58,414 bases of DNA from Alphaproteobacteria bacterium (GCA_016794225.1 JAEUKQ010000005.1:1-58414), one strand, 5' to 3'; counted from the stretch's first letter, positions 8,012 to 16,914 are shown. Translations and numbers: made by a program. The notes: generated from the letters alone by a model not told the origin.

Positions 8012-8881
8012 TTACTCATTAGTCAAGGATTGCAGTGGCAAATAAATGTCGGTAATAAGCTCCATGGCCGGAACCTCACGCGGATTGTTGACATATTCTT
8101 CGAAAATAGGGGCATTTGCAGCCTCATAACCCGATTGTGGCAACCATTGACCATATAGCCAACGATATGCAGCATGCATGCTGGCATAAGGGCCAATATA
8201 ACGCAGTACAGCATAAAGGCCACCGCGAATTTCTGTTTTTACAAGGGGTGGGGTAATTAAAAGATCGTGTTCTACTATAATCCCAGCCTGAGAATGTAGT
8301 TGTTTTTCCGGGGTAATATCCGGATCATCAAAATAAATGCCAACCGAACGTTGTCCTGGTTTTAACCAGCCCTTTGCCCCAAGTAACGTATAAACCTGAT
8401 AAAAAGCTTTACCCACATGTATGTATGCACCACGATGATTGACGGCAATAACTTTAAGGCTAGGTATTTCAAGAAGCCGAACAGGATAGTCGCTGTTGCT
8501 GCTAATTGTTTCGGGTGATAAGCGAAATAATTGATGACCGCCCTTTGTGCGGTATGTTGCAGGTGGCAACCCATAAGATTGCTTAAAAAGCCTGGTAAAG
8601 GATTGCAAGCTATCATAACCACTTTTCAGGGCAACTTTTGCAATTGGTAAGTCTGTATGTGCCAAATAAACGGCTGCCCGTTGTAGACGTAACCGCCTAA
8701 CAGTTTCGGCAATGGTTTCTCCATTTAAGGCGTGATATAACCGGTGCCAGTGGTAGGGTGACATGCAGGCCACATCAGCCAGTTTTATTAAATCTAAAGG
8801 TTCATCTAAATGGTCAAATATATAGGTGGTAACACGGTTAAGCCGTTGAACATAATCTTTTAATTGAATAGGTTGTCGCAT
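8012..8881 (-). CDS. AraC-family transcriptional regulator with GyrI-like effector domain
   Basis: A 289-residue protein with the DNA-binding domain at the N-terminus. Two helix-turn-helix units lie in about residues 12-110 (LIKLADVACMSPYHWHRLY, then IAKVALKSGYDSLQSFTRLF) with the closing GLPPATYR. Residues about 130-289 form a GyrI-like small-molecule binding domain (VRLLEIPSLKVIAVNHRGAY, GIYFDDPDIT, ending in DIYLPL). This is the SoxS/Rob-plus-effector layout, inferred to sense a small toxic or amphipathic ligand. It lies between a stand-alone GyrI-like gene and the coupled 137-residue gene, all on the minus strand in a likely operon. Confidence 0.9.
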   Translation of the reverse strand: MRQPIQLKDYVQRLNRVTTYIFDHLDEPLDLIKLADVACMSPYHWHRLYHALNGETIAETVRRLRLQRAAVYLAHTDLPIAKVALKSGYDSLQSFTRLFKQSYGLPPATYRTKGGHQLFRLSPETISSNSDYPVRLLEIPSLKVIAVNHRGAYIHVGKAFYQVYTLLGAKGWLKPGQRSVGIYFDDPDITPEKQLHSQAGIIVEHDLLITPPLVKTEIRGGLYAVLRYIGPYASMHAAYRWLYGQWLPQSGYEAANAPIFEEYVNNPREVPAMELITDIYLPLQSLTNE

Positions 8882-8922
8882 GCAAAAACCCCTAATCGTT
8901 CACTAGTTGCGCACTTGGGTGG

Positions 8923-9363
8923 TTATTTAACCCCAATATAAATATCAATTGCACCAGAAGCTTGATAATGTTCGTAATCCGCTACAAAATTTCTGGTCAA
9001 TGGTTGTTTCCATATATCAAGCCATGTTGCACCAACCTGCCCAATACCACCCTTAACGGCAAAAACACGGCGCTTGAGTGCGGGGATGGTTGCCGAAAAA
9101 AGGCCAGCAGGTAGTTTAGCTGTTTTATGAACGGCTGTCCCAATAATTAAGGAATAAACACATTCATTATAAGAACCGATTTGCTGAAAATTGGTATAAA
9201 CCGCATAAATATCATTGGAAAGTTTGTTAGGAATTTTTTCTAAAACACCTTCCCCGAAAAATTTTTGCCAATGTGCAGGAATTGTTCGCGCACCAACTGC
9301 ATTTGAAGTTTTTAATTCAATTCCTACAATGTCGAAAGATTTATTTGGGGTGATAGATGGCAT
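8923..9363 (-). CDS. Stand-alone GyrI-like / AraC effector-binding-domain protein
   Basis: A 146-residue protein made only of the effector-binding domain found at the end of regulators such as the AraC protein encoded just downstream. Segments seen are FDIVGIELKTSN, IPAHWQKFFGEGVLEKIPNK, DIYAVYTNF, YSLIIGTAV and the end AIDIYIGVK. There is no DNA-binding region. Such single-domain proteins bind, and in some cases hydrolyse, small toxic molecules. It is the first gene of the minus-strand operon (8923, 8012, 7595); 41 bases separate it from the AraC gene. Confidence 0.85.
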   Translation of the reverse strand: MPSITPNKSFDIVGIELKTSNAVGARTIPAHWQKFFGEGVLEKIPNKLSNDIYAVYTNFQQIGSYNECVYSLIIGTAVHKTAKLPAGLFSATIPALKRRVFAVKGGIGQVGATWLDIWKQPLTRNFVADYEHYQASGAIDIYIGVK

Positions 9364-9509
9364 GTCCTGATCCTTTAAAAAAAGTTTGTTGGTGATTAAA
9401 ATCTATCACGGGTCTTTTTAACAAATCTTGCGGTATTGATTTTTTTTATTCATTATCTTCAGCGTTAATCTAAAAAAAACATCAAAATTCGTTTTGAAAA
9501 AGGGATAAA

Positions 9510-9746
9510 ATGATGAACAAATGGACTAGCTTATCTTTAGTAACAATGTTGGTCTTGGGTACTGTTGCTTGTAGTGAATCACCCGAGGATAAAATGGCCC
9601 GCGAGGTAAAAGAACATTGTGAAAAACTTGGTGAAGCAATGGCAACACCGGCGGAAAAAGCCGATAAGGCAAAATATCAAGAAGGCATGAATCAGTGTAT
9701 TAAGCACTTTACCGAGCAACGCATGCAAGAATTAAATAAAAAATAA
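9510..9746 (+). CDS. Small secreted lipoprotein of unknown function
   Basis: A 78-residue protein with a signal sequence (KWTSLSLVTMLVLG) and a lipobox-like TVAC with Cys21 as the probable lipidated residue. The -3 position is Thr rather than Leu, so the lipobox is not ideal. The mature part is charged and helical with two further Cys (HCEKLGEAM, NQCIKHFTEQ), which could form a disulfide in the periplasm. AAAAGGGAT precedes a double ATG. It is monocistronic, followed at once by a terminator. Confidence 0.72.
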   Translation: MMNKWTSLSLVTMLVLGTVACSESPEDKMAREVKEHCEKLGEAMATPAEKADKAKYQEGMNQCIKHFTEQRMQELNKK

Positions 9747-9771
9747 CACCATCAACCTTGAAGTTTATTAG

Positions 9772-9806
9772 AAAAATGGCAGCAAGTTTTTGCTGCCATT
9801 TTTTTC
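9772..9806 (+). terminator. Rho-independent terminator, probably bidirectional
   Basis: Perfect 14-base arms AAAAATGGCAGCAA (9772-9785) and TTGCTGCCATTTTT (9790-9803) around a 4-base loop. The T-run downstream and the A-run upstream let it serve the lipoprotein gene and the minus-strand gene ending at 9863. Confidence 0.9.
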
Positions 9807-9862
9807 TTTTTCCGGCTATCATGGGTATCTGGTTTAATAACAGAGTAGTTAAGTAATTAAAA

Positions 9863-10840
9863 TTAATGATCATTTTGTGATAAAATATCGTTAATGCCTT
9901 CAAATTTTGCTAAAACATCTTCACGTTCATACGGAGACATGTTTAATAATTGTAGCTGGTCATCCAGTAAAATAGCGTGTCGTTGGTCGGCGCTTATGAC
10001 TGCGATCCCTAATGTTCCAATATCTAATGCATAAAAACAAAAAGGATAAAAATTATTGCTTACAGGTTGGTACAGATATTTGTTCTGGTTAGTTGCTTTA
10101 TTGATTGGCTGAAATGACCAAATATCGTCCTTAATAGCTTTATTTATCAGGTGTTTTGGATATTTCTGATTTTGGTATTCGGGGTTTGTCATCCAAGAAG
10201 AATGAGTCAGAGACAAGCTAACCAGTTTAATGAATGGTTTATTGGATTGAACATACCGTTGAATTCTAATGTAGCGTAACGTCCGCAATAGTTCTTTTAG
10301 TATAAAAATTAGGCCAATTATTAAGAAAAATTCAAGGATAAAAAGGGTAATTAAACGTTTCATAAAATAATCAATCCCCAAATTGGTTGATACAATATTA
10401 GGATTTTTTTGGGAAACAAGAATTTGAGGTTGGTAATCAGTCGATTGAAGCGTATAACCATAAGCTTGGGTATATTCTTTATATTTATTCAGTTTATCTA
10501 AATCCCAAGCGAAAAAGGCATAAGAAATATTGTTTCGTTGGGCCTGGCTAGCCGATATATTGAAGTTACAGGTAATAATAAGATACGGATCAATATCACA
10601 TGTGCCTTTGGCAACTTTTCCCGTTGTATCGACCGCCCAATCATCACCACCCCGCCAATCTTGCCAAAGATTAGGGCCAAACCGCCAAGCAAAAAACACT
10701 ATTAAGGTCAAGAAAAATAAGACCAGTAAAGAATAGAAGATCATTAGTGTTATTTTGACAGGCCATTTACGTAACGAATAAGGCGCCAAAATCCTGTGAA
10801 CCTGGTTTTCATATAGATGAATATCAAAATTTTGTGGCAT
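9863..10840 (-). CDS. Two-segment membrane protein of unknown family, paralogue 2 of a tandem pair
   Basis: A 325-residue protein. A cytoplasmic N-terminus (ENQVHRILAPYSLRKWP) leads into a first membrane segment (residues about 30-55). Then comes GPNLWQDWRGGDDW and an extracytoplasmic region with two Cys, a second segment (about 170-195) after LGIDYFMKRL, and a cytoplasmic C-terminal domain with IQRYVQSNKP, KLVSLSL and QRHAILLDDQLQLLNM. The upstream neighbour (10871-11764) shares all these landmarks, so the two arose by duplication. I do not recognise the family. AGGCCGATT lies before the ATG, and it is probably co-transcribed with the paralogue and the GST gene. Confidence 0.75.
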   Translation of the reverse strand: MPQNFDIHLYENQVHRILAPYSLRKWPVKITLMIFYSLLVLFFLTLIVFFAWRFGPNLWQDWRGGDDWAVDTTGKVAKGTCDIDPYLIITCNFNISASQAQRNNISYAFFAWDLDKLNKYKEYTQAYGYTLQSTDYQPQILVSQKNPNIVSTNLGIDYFMKRLITLFILEFFLIIGLIFILKELLRTLRYIRIQRYVQSNKPFIKLVSLSLTHSSWMTNPEYQNQKYPKHLINKAIKDDIWSFQPINKATNQNKYLYQPVSNNFYPFCFYALDIGTLGIAVISADQRHAILLDDQLQLLNMSPYEREDVLAKFEGINDILSQNDH

Positions 10841-10870
10841 AATCGGCCTATGTTACCTTGGCCTTAAATA

Positions 10871-11764
10871 TCAGCGCGCTGTTTCTTTCAAACCATTCAA
10901 AACCGCTTGCCTATTCTTACTAAGGATGTTTAGTGATTCCAGCCGATCATCAAGCAAAACGGCCTGGCGTTTGTCACGGCTAATCAGAGCTACTCCAACC
11001 ATAGGCTGGCTGGAAATTAATAAAGGGCGGAACAGTGTGCTAACTGACTGATGATTGTAAGATTTGCTACCAGATTGTATTGGGGTAAAAAGCCAATTCT
11101 GCTTGGCATTAATGCGTACCAGCTTTTTATTTGTCCTGGTTTTTGAATGATTTGGGATGCTTAGGTGAACCAATTTTACTTCTGGTTTGCTATCACGAAC
11201 ATAACGTTGCATGCGGCGTACGTTCAGAACAAGTAAAAATTGCCGCAACATTGCGATGGCTATAACAAAAAACCCCAGCTCTAGAACAAGAAACACCATC
11301 AGGCGGTTGGTAAAATTATCAATACCTAAATCGGTAGTCAAAATATCAGGATTCTTGGCCGATTGCAATATGTCAACCTCGTAATTTTGGCCAATAGAAC
11401 CAAGGAAAAAATACGCAACATAGGCACGACGCCCATCACTGGCCTCTAAATAAGCATCACAAGCAACAAGAAAGCTTTTGCCTTGGCATTCGCCGTCAAC
11501 GACATCAGCGTAACGGTCAAGCAACCAATCGCTGCCTCCTTGCCAATCACGCCACAAAGAGGGGCCCAAAAACGATCCGATACCACCTACCGCACCTAAA
11601 GATACTAGGAAACCAACAAAAGGACCAATTAAAAACCTCATCTTGCTGGGCTGAATTTTATACGGCGAGAGAATTTTTTGAATCTGGGCTTCATTAGGTA
11701 AAGAAGAAAGTGTTGTTGTCATGATATTAGGTTTTTTATGCGTTGGGATAGGCTGATAATACAA
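10871..11764 (-). CDS. Two-segment membrane protein of unknown family, paralogue 1 of a tandem pair
   Basis: Residues of the kind LSPYKIQPSKM lead into a membrane segment, then GPSLWRDWQGGSDW, an outer loop with two Cys (GECQGKSFLVACDAY), KNPDILTTDLGID, a second membrane segment, and a cytoplasmic domain (MQRYVRDSKPEVKLVHLSI, DKRQAVLLDDRLESLNIL). The same order of motifs is in the downstream gene at 9863. The frame opens with TTG 11764, two bases after the GST stop, which suggests coupling. ATG 11722 (MTTTLSSLPNEA) is the alternative start; neither has a strong ribosome binding site. Function unknown. Confidence 0.75.
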   Translation of the reverse strand: MYYQPIPTHKKPNIMTTTLSSLPNEAQIQKILSPYKIQPSKMRFLIGPFVGFLVSLGAVGGIGSFLGPSLWRDWQGGSDWLLDRYADVVDGECQGKSFLVACDAYLEASDGRRAYVAYFFLGSIGQNYEVDILQSAKNPDILTTDLGIDNFTNRLMVFLVLELGFFVIAIAMLRQFLLVLNVRRMQRYVRDSKPEVKLVHLSIPNHSKTRTNKKLVRINAKQNWLFTPIQSGSKSYNHQSVSTLFRPLLISSQPMVGVALISRDKRQAVLLDDRLESLNILSKNRQAVLNGLKETAR

Positions 11765-11766
11765 GC

Positions 11767-12387
11767 TTATTCTTTTGGCATTGTCGCCTTCATGGATGGT
11801 CGTTTACTGATTTCTTGGTACCAAATATCCAATTGGGAATAGGATTTATGCCAATTGTCTTGGGGAAAACGAAAATCTAAATAGCCCAAAGCAGCAGCAA
11901 TAGATAGTTCGCCGATTGTTGGTTCCTTATTAAACTCTTTTACCAATTGTTCGGTAACCTTAAGGCTGTTATCGACACTATTGCGCTGACGCGATAAAAA
12001 ATCTGTCCATTGTAAATGGGCTGGGCGCATGTGGGTTTCAATACGTTGGGCGATGGCTGCTTCTAAAATACCATCGGCAAGGGCGTGCAGCCGCAAAGCC
12101 TTGTATTTAGCAGTACCGCTAGCTGGGAATAGTTTTCCCTTAGCCAAGTCATTCAAATATTCACAAATGACGATTGAGTCATAAAGAACCAAGCCATCAG
12201 CCGTTATTAAAGTAGGAACCTTACCTAACGGATTTTCCGGTGATATTCCCTGGATCCAATTATCACGAACAGGTGCCATTATTTCAATTTTATCAGTCAA
12301 TTTTAATTCATGGACAACCAACATTACCTTACGGCCATAAGGGGTGGTGCCTGAGGTGCGTAGTTTCATTTTAGCCGGGCTAATCAT
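11767..12387 (-). CDS. Glutathione S-transferase family protein
   Basis: A 206-residue protein with an N-terminal thioredoxin-like domain (MKLRTSGTTPYGRKVMLVVHEL, GKVPTLITADGLVLYDSIVICEYL, which holds the cis-Pro and the Ser of the glutathione site) and an all-helical C-terminal domain. Soluble GSTs conjugate glutathione to electrophiles or act in stress responses; the substrate is not predictable here. CAGGAGCATATA precedes the ATG. It heads a likely three-gene transcript with the two paralogous membrane proteins, an unusual combination. Confidence 0.88.
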   Translation of the reverse strand: MISPAKMKLRTSGTTPYGRKVMLVVHELKLTDKIEIMAPVRDNWIQGISPENPLGKVPTLITADGLVLYDSIVICEYLNDLAKGKLFPASGTAKYKALRLHALADGILEAAIAQRIETHMRPAHLQWTDFLSRQRNSVDNSLKVTEQLVKEFNKEPTIGELSIAAALGYLDFRFPQDNWHKSYSQLDIWYQEISKRPSMKATMPKE

Positions 12388-12578
12388 TATATGCTCCTGA
12401 TAGGAAATAGATAAAGATTTGAAGTCTACCTATACAATTATACAAAGTTTGGACATTCTGTATCAATCCAGTAAGAATCGCAATCAATAATGTACATGAA
12501 CCGCTAGTACCATTTGTTTTAAGCAATATAAAAGCAATATAAAAATTGTGGTTAGTACAGTTGAGACTTCCTATTTAA

Positions 12579-13109
12579 TTAATAATCTGAAAATCTTTTA
12601 AGGTTCGGGTGGTACTCTATGTTGGCTTTGCATAAAGTACGACGACCTGATTGGTATGGGATAATTGTATTAACCTGAATCCATTTAACAAGAGGCCATT
12701 TATTCCCAGCCCAGCGGCGTTGGTCAGGGTGAAACAAGGTTTCTGGCGTTTGATTGTTAATCCAAGTCACAATATTGTGCAGGGTTTTAGAAAATTCTTT
12801 ACATAATTCTTTTATAGGCAAATTAGCATATTGATTATAGAAGCTTTGGGCCAGTTTTCCAAGCTGATTCCAACGATATCCAGGTGCAGGCATTAACGGC
12901 TGTAAGCCTTTTGTTTCGGAAATATCCCAACCAAAAAGTAGATTTCTCCATCCAATTTGGTATGTCAGCAAGTCAGTGGCACTGAAACTACAACCCGGCA
13001 ACAATTGACGTGTTGATTGATCAGATAATTCTTCATAAAATTCTAACAGCCATTTGCCAGATTGGCGTATATTGTTAATGATTGTCGCCTGATCAGTTGG
13101 TAGTGGCAT
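12579..13109 (-). CDS. ClbS/DfsB-family four-helix protein (DUF1706)
   Basis: A 176-residue protein with family marks LLEFYEELSDQSTRQLLPG, SATDLLTYQIGWRNLLFGW, PAPGYRWNQLGKLAQSFYNQYA and VKWIQVNTIIPYQSGRRTLCK. ClbS protects colibactin-producing bacteria by hydrolysing the cyclopropane warhead, but most relatives lie in genomes without a colibactin cluster and have untested roles. No polyketide genes are in this window, so self-resistance is unlikely; a general protective role is inference. It stands alone with 191 bases of AT-rich, featureless sequence between it and the GST gene. The ribosome binding site is weak. Confidence 0.85.
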   Translation of the reverse strand: MPLPTDQATIINNIRQSGKWLLEFYEELSDQSTRQLLPGCSFSATDLLTYQIGWRNLLFGWDISETKGLQPLMPAPGYRWNQLGKLAQSFYNQYANLPIKELCKEFSKTLHNIVTWINNQTPETLFHPDQRRWAGNKWPLVKWIQVNTIIPYQSGRRTLCKANIEYHPNLKRFSDY

Positions 13110-13227
13110 TTTACTTTACTTTATGTGCAGAATAAAATTTTGGCGGGAATAAGCTTTTCAAAAGTATTACACGCCCTATATAGTAGCTACAATATTTTCT
13201 GCAGCAATAAAGATTGCGTTTACCAAG

Positions 13228-13998
13228 ATGTTAAAGCCTGATAATTTTCCGTTTGTGCAAGGTTCTTTTGTTTGGAATGGGGCGCGCTTGCGTCATTTTT
13301 ACGACAGTCGTTTAGGCTGTTGGATTACCCATCATGCTGTCGGGCTTTTAAAAGAAATACTAAAGAACTTTCAGCTTCAAGAAACATCAGGTGTTGTGCT
13401 TGGGCTTGGTTATACTAAGCCATATATGCATTTATTAGGCATGAAAGAGCATGTATGTCTTTATGCCAGGCCAAATTGGTTGGGTAATCAAGACCTTGGA
13501 TATCAGGATCATCGTACGGTTATTTTTGCCCAACCAAATCATGTACCTATTCATGGGCAATCTGTTCATCAAACTTTATTAATACATGCGGCCAAATCGA
13601 AAAGCGACCTGGTAGAATATTTTGTTGAAGCAAGGCGCATAACGGTTCCTGGTGGCTTATTGATTGGGTTATTGCCTTTGTGGGGTAATGGGTGGTTTTT
13701 GTCCCGACATATTCCTTTTTGTAATGATGTTTCTGTGACAACTCGTTATTTGCATAACATATTAAATTCAGCAGGTTGGGGGGTTCTGGGCATGCGATAT
13801 GGTATTCATTGTTGGCCAATATGGGGTGAAGATACCGTACAGGCTTTGTCTATCTGGGAAAAATTTGCTCGTTTGTTGTTACCAATAACAGCTGGAATCG
13901 TTGCTTTCGTTGCTGTTAATGGAATGATGCGTCAAAAATTAGTCAAAATTACCCCAAGAAAACTTCGACTTCCTAATTTATCTGCCTTACCCCGTTAA
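13228..13998 (+). CDS. Class I SAM-dependent methyltransferase-like protein
   Basis: A 256-residue protein. The glycine motif SGVVLGLGYTKPYM (about residues 54-66) and the preceding FYDSRLGCWITHHAVGLL are typical of an alphaproteobacterial methyltransferase family. Later segments LVEYFVEARRITVPGGLLIGL (motif-III-like) and YLHNILNSAGWGVLGMRYG fit the fold. The C-terminus has a hydrophobic helix (LLLPITAGIVAFVAVNGMM), possibly membrane-associated. The substrate is unknown. The start at ATG 13228 has a weak ribosome binding site. hisC follows on the same strand after 161 bases. Confidence 0.75.
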   Translation: MLKPDNFPFVQGSFVWNGARLRHFYDSRLGCWITHHAVGLLKEILKNFQLQETSGVVLGLGYTKPYMHLLGMKEHVCLYARPNWLGNQDLGYQDHRTVIFAQPNHVPIHGQSVHQTLLIHAAKSKSDLVEYFVEARRITVPGGLLIGLLPLWGNGWFLSRHIPFCNDVSVTTRYLHNILNSAGWGVLGMRYGIHCWPIWGEDTVQALSIWEKFARLLLPITAGIVAFVAVNGMMRQKLVKITPRKLRLPNLSALPR

Positions 13999-14159
13999 TA
14001 ACTAACAAGCAAATTTTTAAAATCAATGCTTAAAGGGGTTGCCATTCTGTATTTGCTTCAGTAAGTTGATTTCAATACTGTTTTTACGATTGCTGATAGG
14101 CTTGTACTTTATTCTAAGTCCGCTTTGTTCAAAAAACGATAAATCCGGGAGGATAAACA

Positions 14160-15299
14160 ATGACAGTGCCAGCAAGACCAGGTTTGGACGTTCTATCGCC
14201 GTATGTTCCGGGTGAAGCAAAAATACCTGGGATCGACAACCCCATTCGCCTGGCTTCAAACGAAAATTCGATGGGCTGTAGTCCAAAAGCTGTTGATGCT
14301 TTTTTATCCCTATCCAGGCAATTACATCGTTATCCTGACCCATCGGCCACGCGATTGCGCGAAACAATTTCAGATAGGTTTAAGCTACATCTTAAGCGAA
14401 TTGTGTGTGGTGCCGGTTCCGACGAACTAATCGAGTTGTTGGCACAGGCCTATGCTGGTCCGGGCGATGAAATTATATATAGTCAATATGGTTTTATGAA
14501 ATACGGAATAACCGCTGTTGCCGTTGGTGCCAAGCCTGTTCCTGTTCCAGAAAAAGATTTTAAAACACAAATTACCGAAATTTTAGCAGCAATTACACCC
14601 AGAACGCGGATTGTTTTTTTGGCTAACCCTAATAATCCTACGGGCAGTTTGTTAACCCTGGATGAAATTCTTACCCTACATCGCGGTTTGCCATCACGTG
14701 TCTTGCTGGTTCTTGATGCGGCTTATGCAGATTATGTTGATGATAAAACCTATGATCCGGGCTACTTTCTGGCTGAAGACAAAGAAAATGTTGTTGTGCT
14801 GCGGACTTTTTCAAAAATATATGGCCTGGCTGCTTTACGTATTGGTTGGGCTTATGCCCACGAATCAATCATTGATATTTTAAATCGTATTCGCGGGCCT
14901 TTTACGTTGTCAGCCCCGTCCCAGGCAGCTGCTTGTGCTGCGCTTGGTGACAGACAACATGTTCAAAAATCATTCCAACATAATCGTCAATGGTTGCGTT
15001 GGGTTACACAACACATTCAACAATTAAGATACCACGTATTACCTAGTGCCGGTAATTTTGTTATGGTTCATTTCTCGCAAAGTATGAAGCCAAGCCATCG
15101 TAAGCAAGGTACACAGCTTGCACAAGATGTTAAAAGTTTCTTAAATCAACAAGGAATAATCGTTCGACCCCTCGATCCCTATGGCCTACCGGATTGCTTA
15201 CGCATAACAATTGGTACGGCCCAAGAAATGGAAACGGTTGTACGCAAATTTCAAGACTATCAAAGCCGCCACCAACACCTTCGACAATCGGTCGGGTAG
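14160..15299 (+). CDS. hisC: Histidinol-phosphate aminotransferase
   Basis: PLP enzyme that converts imidazole acetol phosphate and glutamate to histidinol phosphate in histidine synthesis; many alphaproteobacterial HisC also accept aromatic substrates. The 379-residue protein shows LASNENSMGC (substrate loop), NPNNPTG (156-162), the PLP-binding Lys219 in TFSKIYGLAALRIGWAY, and the C-terminal LRITIGT. GGGAGGATAAACA before ATG 14160 is a strong ribosome binding site. It is not in a his operon here; homospermidine synthase follows 127 bases downstream. Confidence 0.92.
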   Translation: MTVPARPGLDVLSPYVPGEAKIPGIDNPIRLASNENSMGCSPKAVDAFLSLSRQLHRYPDPSATRLRETISDRFKLHLKRIVCGAGSDELIELLAQAYAGPGDEIIYSQYGFMKYGITAVAVGAKPVPVPEKDFKTQITEILAAITPRTRIVFLANPNNPTGSLLTLDEILTLHRGLPSRVLLVLDAAYADYVDDKTYDPGYFLAEDKENVVVLRTFSKIYGLAALRIGWAYAHESIIDILNRIRGPFTLSAPSQAAACAALGDRQHVQKSFQHNRQWLRWVTQHIQQLRYHVLPSAGNFVMVHFSQSMKPSHRKQGTQLAQDVKSFLNQQGIIVRPLDPYGLPDCLRITIGTAQEMETVVRKFQDYQSRHQHLRQSVG

Positions 15300-15426
15300 T
15301 TTAATTTGCCTAGCGTGCATGCGCATGCCAATGGCCAAAAGTTAGGCTACCCTTTTCACATTCATCTTTGAATGCGCAGAAGCCAAATAAACACAGCATT
15401 ACCGATTATTGACAAGGATAAATAGC

Positions 15427-16854
15427 ATGGTAAAAAAATTTCCCTTTACTGGCCGTGTCTTAATGATAGGCTATGGATCAGTTGGTCGTTGTACCCTGGC
15501 AATGATTGCCGAACATTTCGATATGCCATTAAGCAACATCATTATTATTGATGGGCAAGATCAAAAATCCTTAATCGCCCCTTATGTTCAGCGTGGCGTG
15601 CGTTATGTAGTTAACCCACTTTATAAACATAATTTAGAGCAAGTGCTTAATGGGCTTGCAGGTGCTGGCGACATTATGTTGAACTTAAGTGTTGATGTAA
15701 GTTCTGTTGATTTGATGGATTGGTGTCAAAAAAACCGTGTTTTATATTTGGATACCTGTATTGAACCATGGGATGGGTATTATGATAACCCCGACATTCC
15801 TGTCAATAAACGCAGTAACTATTATTTAAGGTACGAAGCCATTCAGCGTGCAAAGAAATGGCGTAAACCCGCTATGAGTGCTTTATTAACCCACGGTGCT
15901 AATCCAGGGTTGATTAGCCATTTTGTAAAAGCTGGTATGCTTGAAATTGCCGCAAAAAAGATCAAAAATTTTAAAGATACACCCAAAAGTCAACAAGAAT
16001 GGGCTGCCCTAGGCAACAGCCTAGGGGTTAAGGTTATTCAGGTTGCTGAACATGATACCCAAATCGCTAATCGCCCTAAACGACCAGGTGAATTTGTCAA
16101 TACCTGGAGCATCGACGGCTTTTATAGCGAAGGGATGCAGCCGGCGGAGATGGGGTGGGGTACCCACGAAAAGAAGATGCCCAAAGATGGTCATTATCAT
16201 CGTGTTGGTGCACGTTCTGCCATTTATCTGGGGCAACCGGGTTTAATTACCCAAGTAAGTTCCTGGACACCGATAAGCGGCCCTATGAAAGCTTATTGTA
16301 TCACCCATGGCGAAGCTATAAGTCTTAGCGAATATTTAAGTCTAAAGCAGGGTAAAAAGGTTATTTACCGTCCAACCGTTTATTATGCCTATCACCCCTG
16401 TAATGATGCTGTCCTAAGCATGCGCGAGGTAGCCACGCGTGATAACTGGACATTACAACCTAATAAACGCCTTTTGAATGAAGAAATTATCGAAGGATCA
16501 GATGAGCTTGGAGCGTTGATGCTTGGTGATCATGGCGGTTTTTGGTTTGGATCAGTTCTTGACAATGCAACAGCGCGCCAAGTGCTTCATGGAAAATTTA
16601 GTGCAACATCTTTGCAGATTGCTTCGCCCGTTATGGCGGGTGCGATGTGGTTGATTAAGAATCCCGAGCTTGGCTTGTTAGAACCAGAACATCTAGATTA
16701 TCAAGAAATTATTGATATATGCAGGCCATATTTGGGGAAAATTATTGGCGTATGGACTGATTGGAATCCTTTAAAGGGGCATTATCGATTGTTCCGTGAA
16801 AAAGGGTTGAACTTGAACGATCCTTGGCAATTTCAAAATTTCCGCATCAGTTAG
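15427..16854 (+). CDS. hss: Homospermidine synthase
   Basis: Makes sym-homospermidine from two putrescine (or putrescine and spermidine) with NAD as hydride carrier; homospermidine is a main polyamine of many alphaproteobacteria. The 475-residue protein starts with the nucleotide-binding GRVLMIGYGSVGR. It carries the family segments LYLDTCIEPWDGYY, SALLTHGANPGLISHF, NTWSIDGFYSEGMQPAEMGWG, GPMKAYCITHGEA, and the end GVWTDWNPL. I take ATG 15427 because AAGGATAAATAGC precedes it; an in-frame start at 15409 has none. Confidence 0.93.
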   Translation: MVKKFPFTGRVLMIGYGSVGRCTLAMIAEHFDMPLSNIIIIDGQDQKSLIAPYVQRGVRYVVNPLYKHNLEQVLNGLAGAGDIMLNLSVDVSSVDLMDWCQKNRVLYLDTCIEPWDGYYDNPDIPVNKRSNYYLRYEAIQRAKKWRKPAMSALLTHGANPGLISHFVKAGMLEIAAKKIKNFKDTPKSQQEWAALGNSLGVKVIQVAEHDTQIANRPKRPGEFVNTWSIDGFYSEGMQPAEMGWGTHEKKMPKDGHYHRVGARSAIYLGQPGLITQVSSWTPISGPMKAYCITHGEAISLSEYLSLKQGKKVIYRPTVYYAYHPCNDAVLSMREVATRDNWTLQPNKRLLNEEIIEGSDELGALMLGDHGGFWFGSVLDNATARQVLHGKFSATSLQIASPVMAGAMWLIKNPELGLLEPEHLDYQEIIDICRPYLGKIIGVWTDWNPLKGHYRLFREKGLNLNDPWQFQNFRIS

Positions 16855-16869
16855 GGTAAAATATTATTT

Positions 16870-16914
16870 ACGATCATCTTTGTTTTAGGTGTTTTCACAG
16901 GCAGAGATGATCGT
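16870..16914. terminator. Possible bidirectional hairpin between hss and the DUF2125 gene
   Basis: Arms ACGATCATCT (16870-16879) and AGATGATCGT (16905-16914) match perfectly, around a 25-base loop that itself holds GTG/CAC pairing. A T-run (16927-16934) lies past it on the plus side and belongs to the end of the opposite gene. It lies between convergent genes, so a terminator role is likely but not certain. Confidence 0.5.

Noticed and set aside
15310-15340. GCATGCGCATGC palindromic string between hisC and hss
   Set aside because: A short alternating GC/AT palindrome without a T-run or a partner; not enough to call a terminator or operator.
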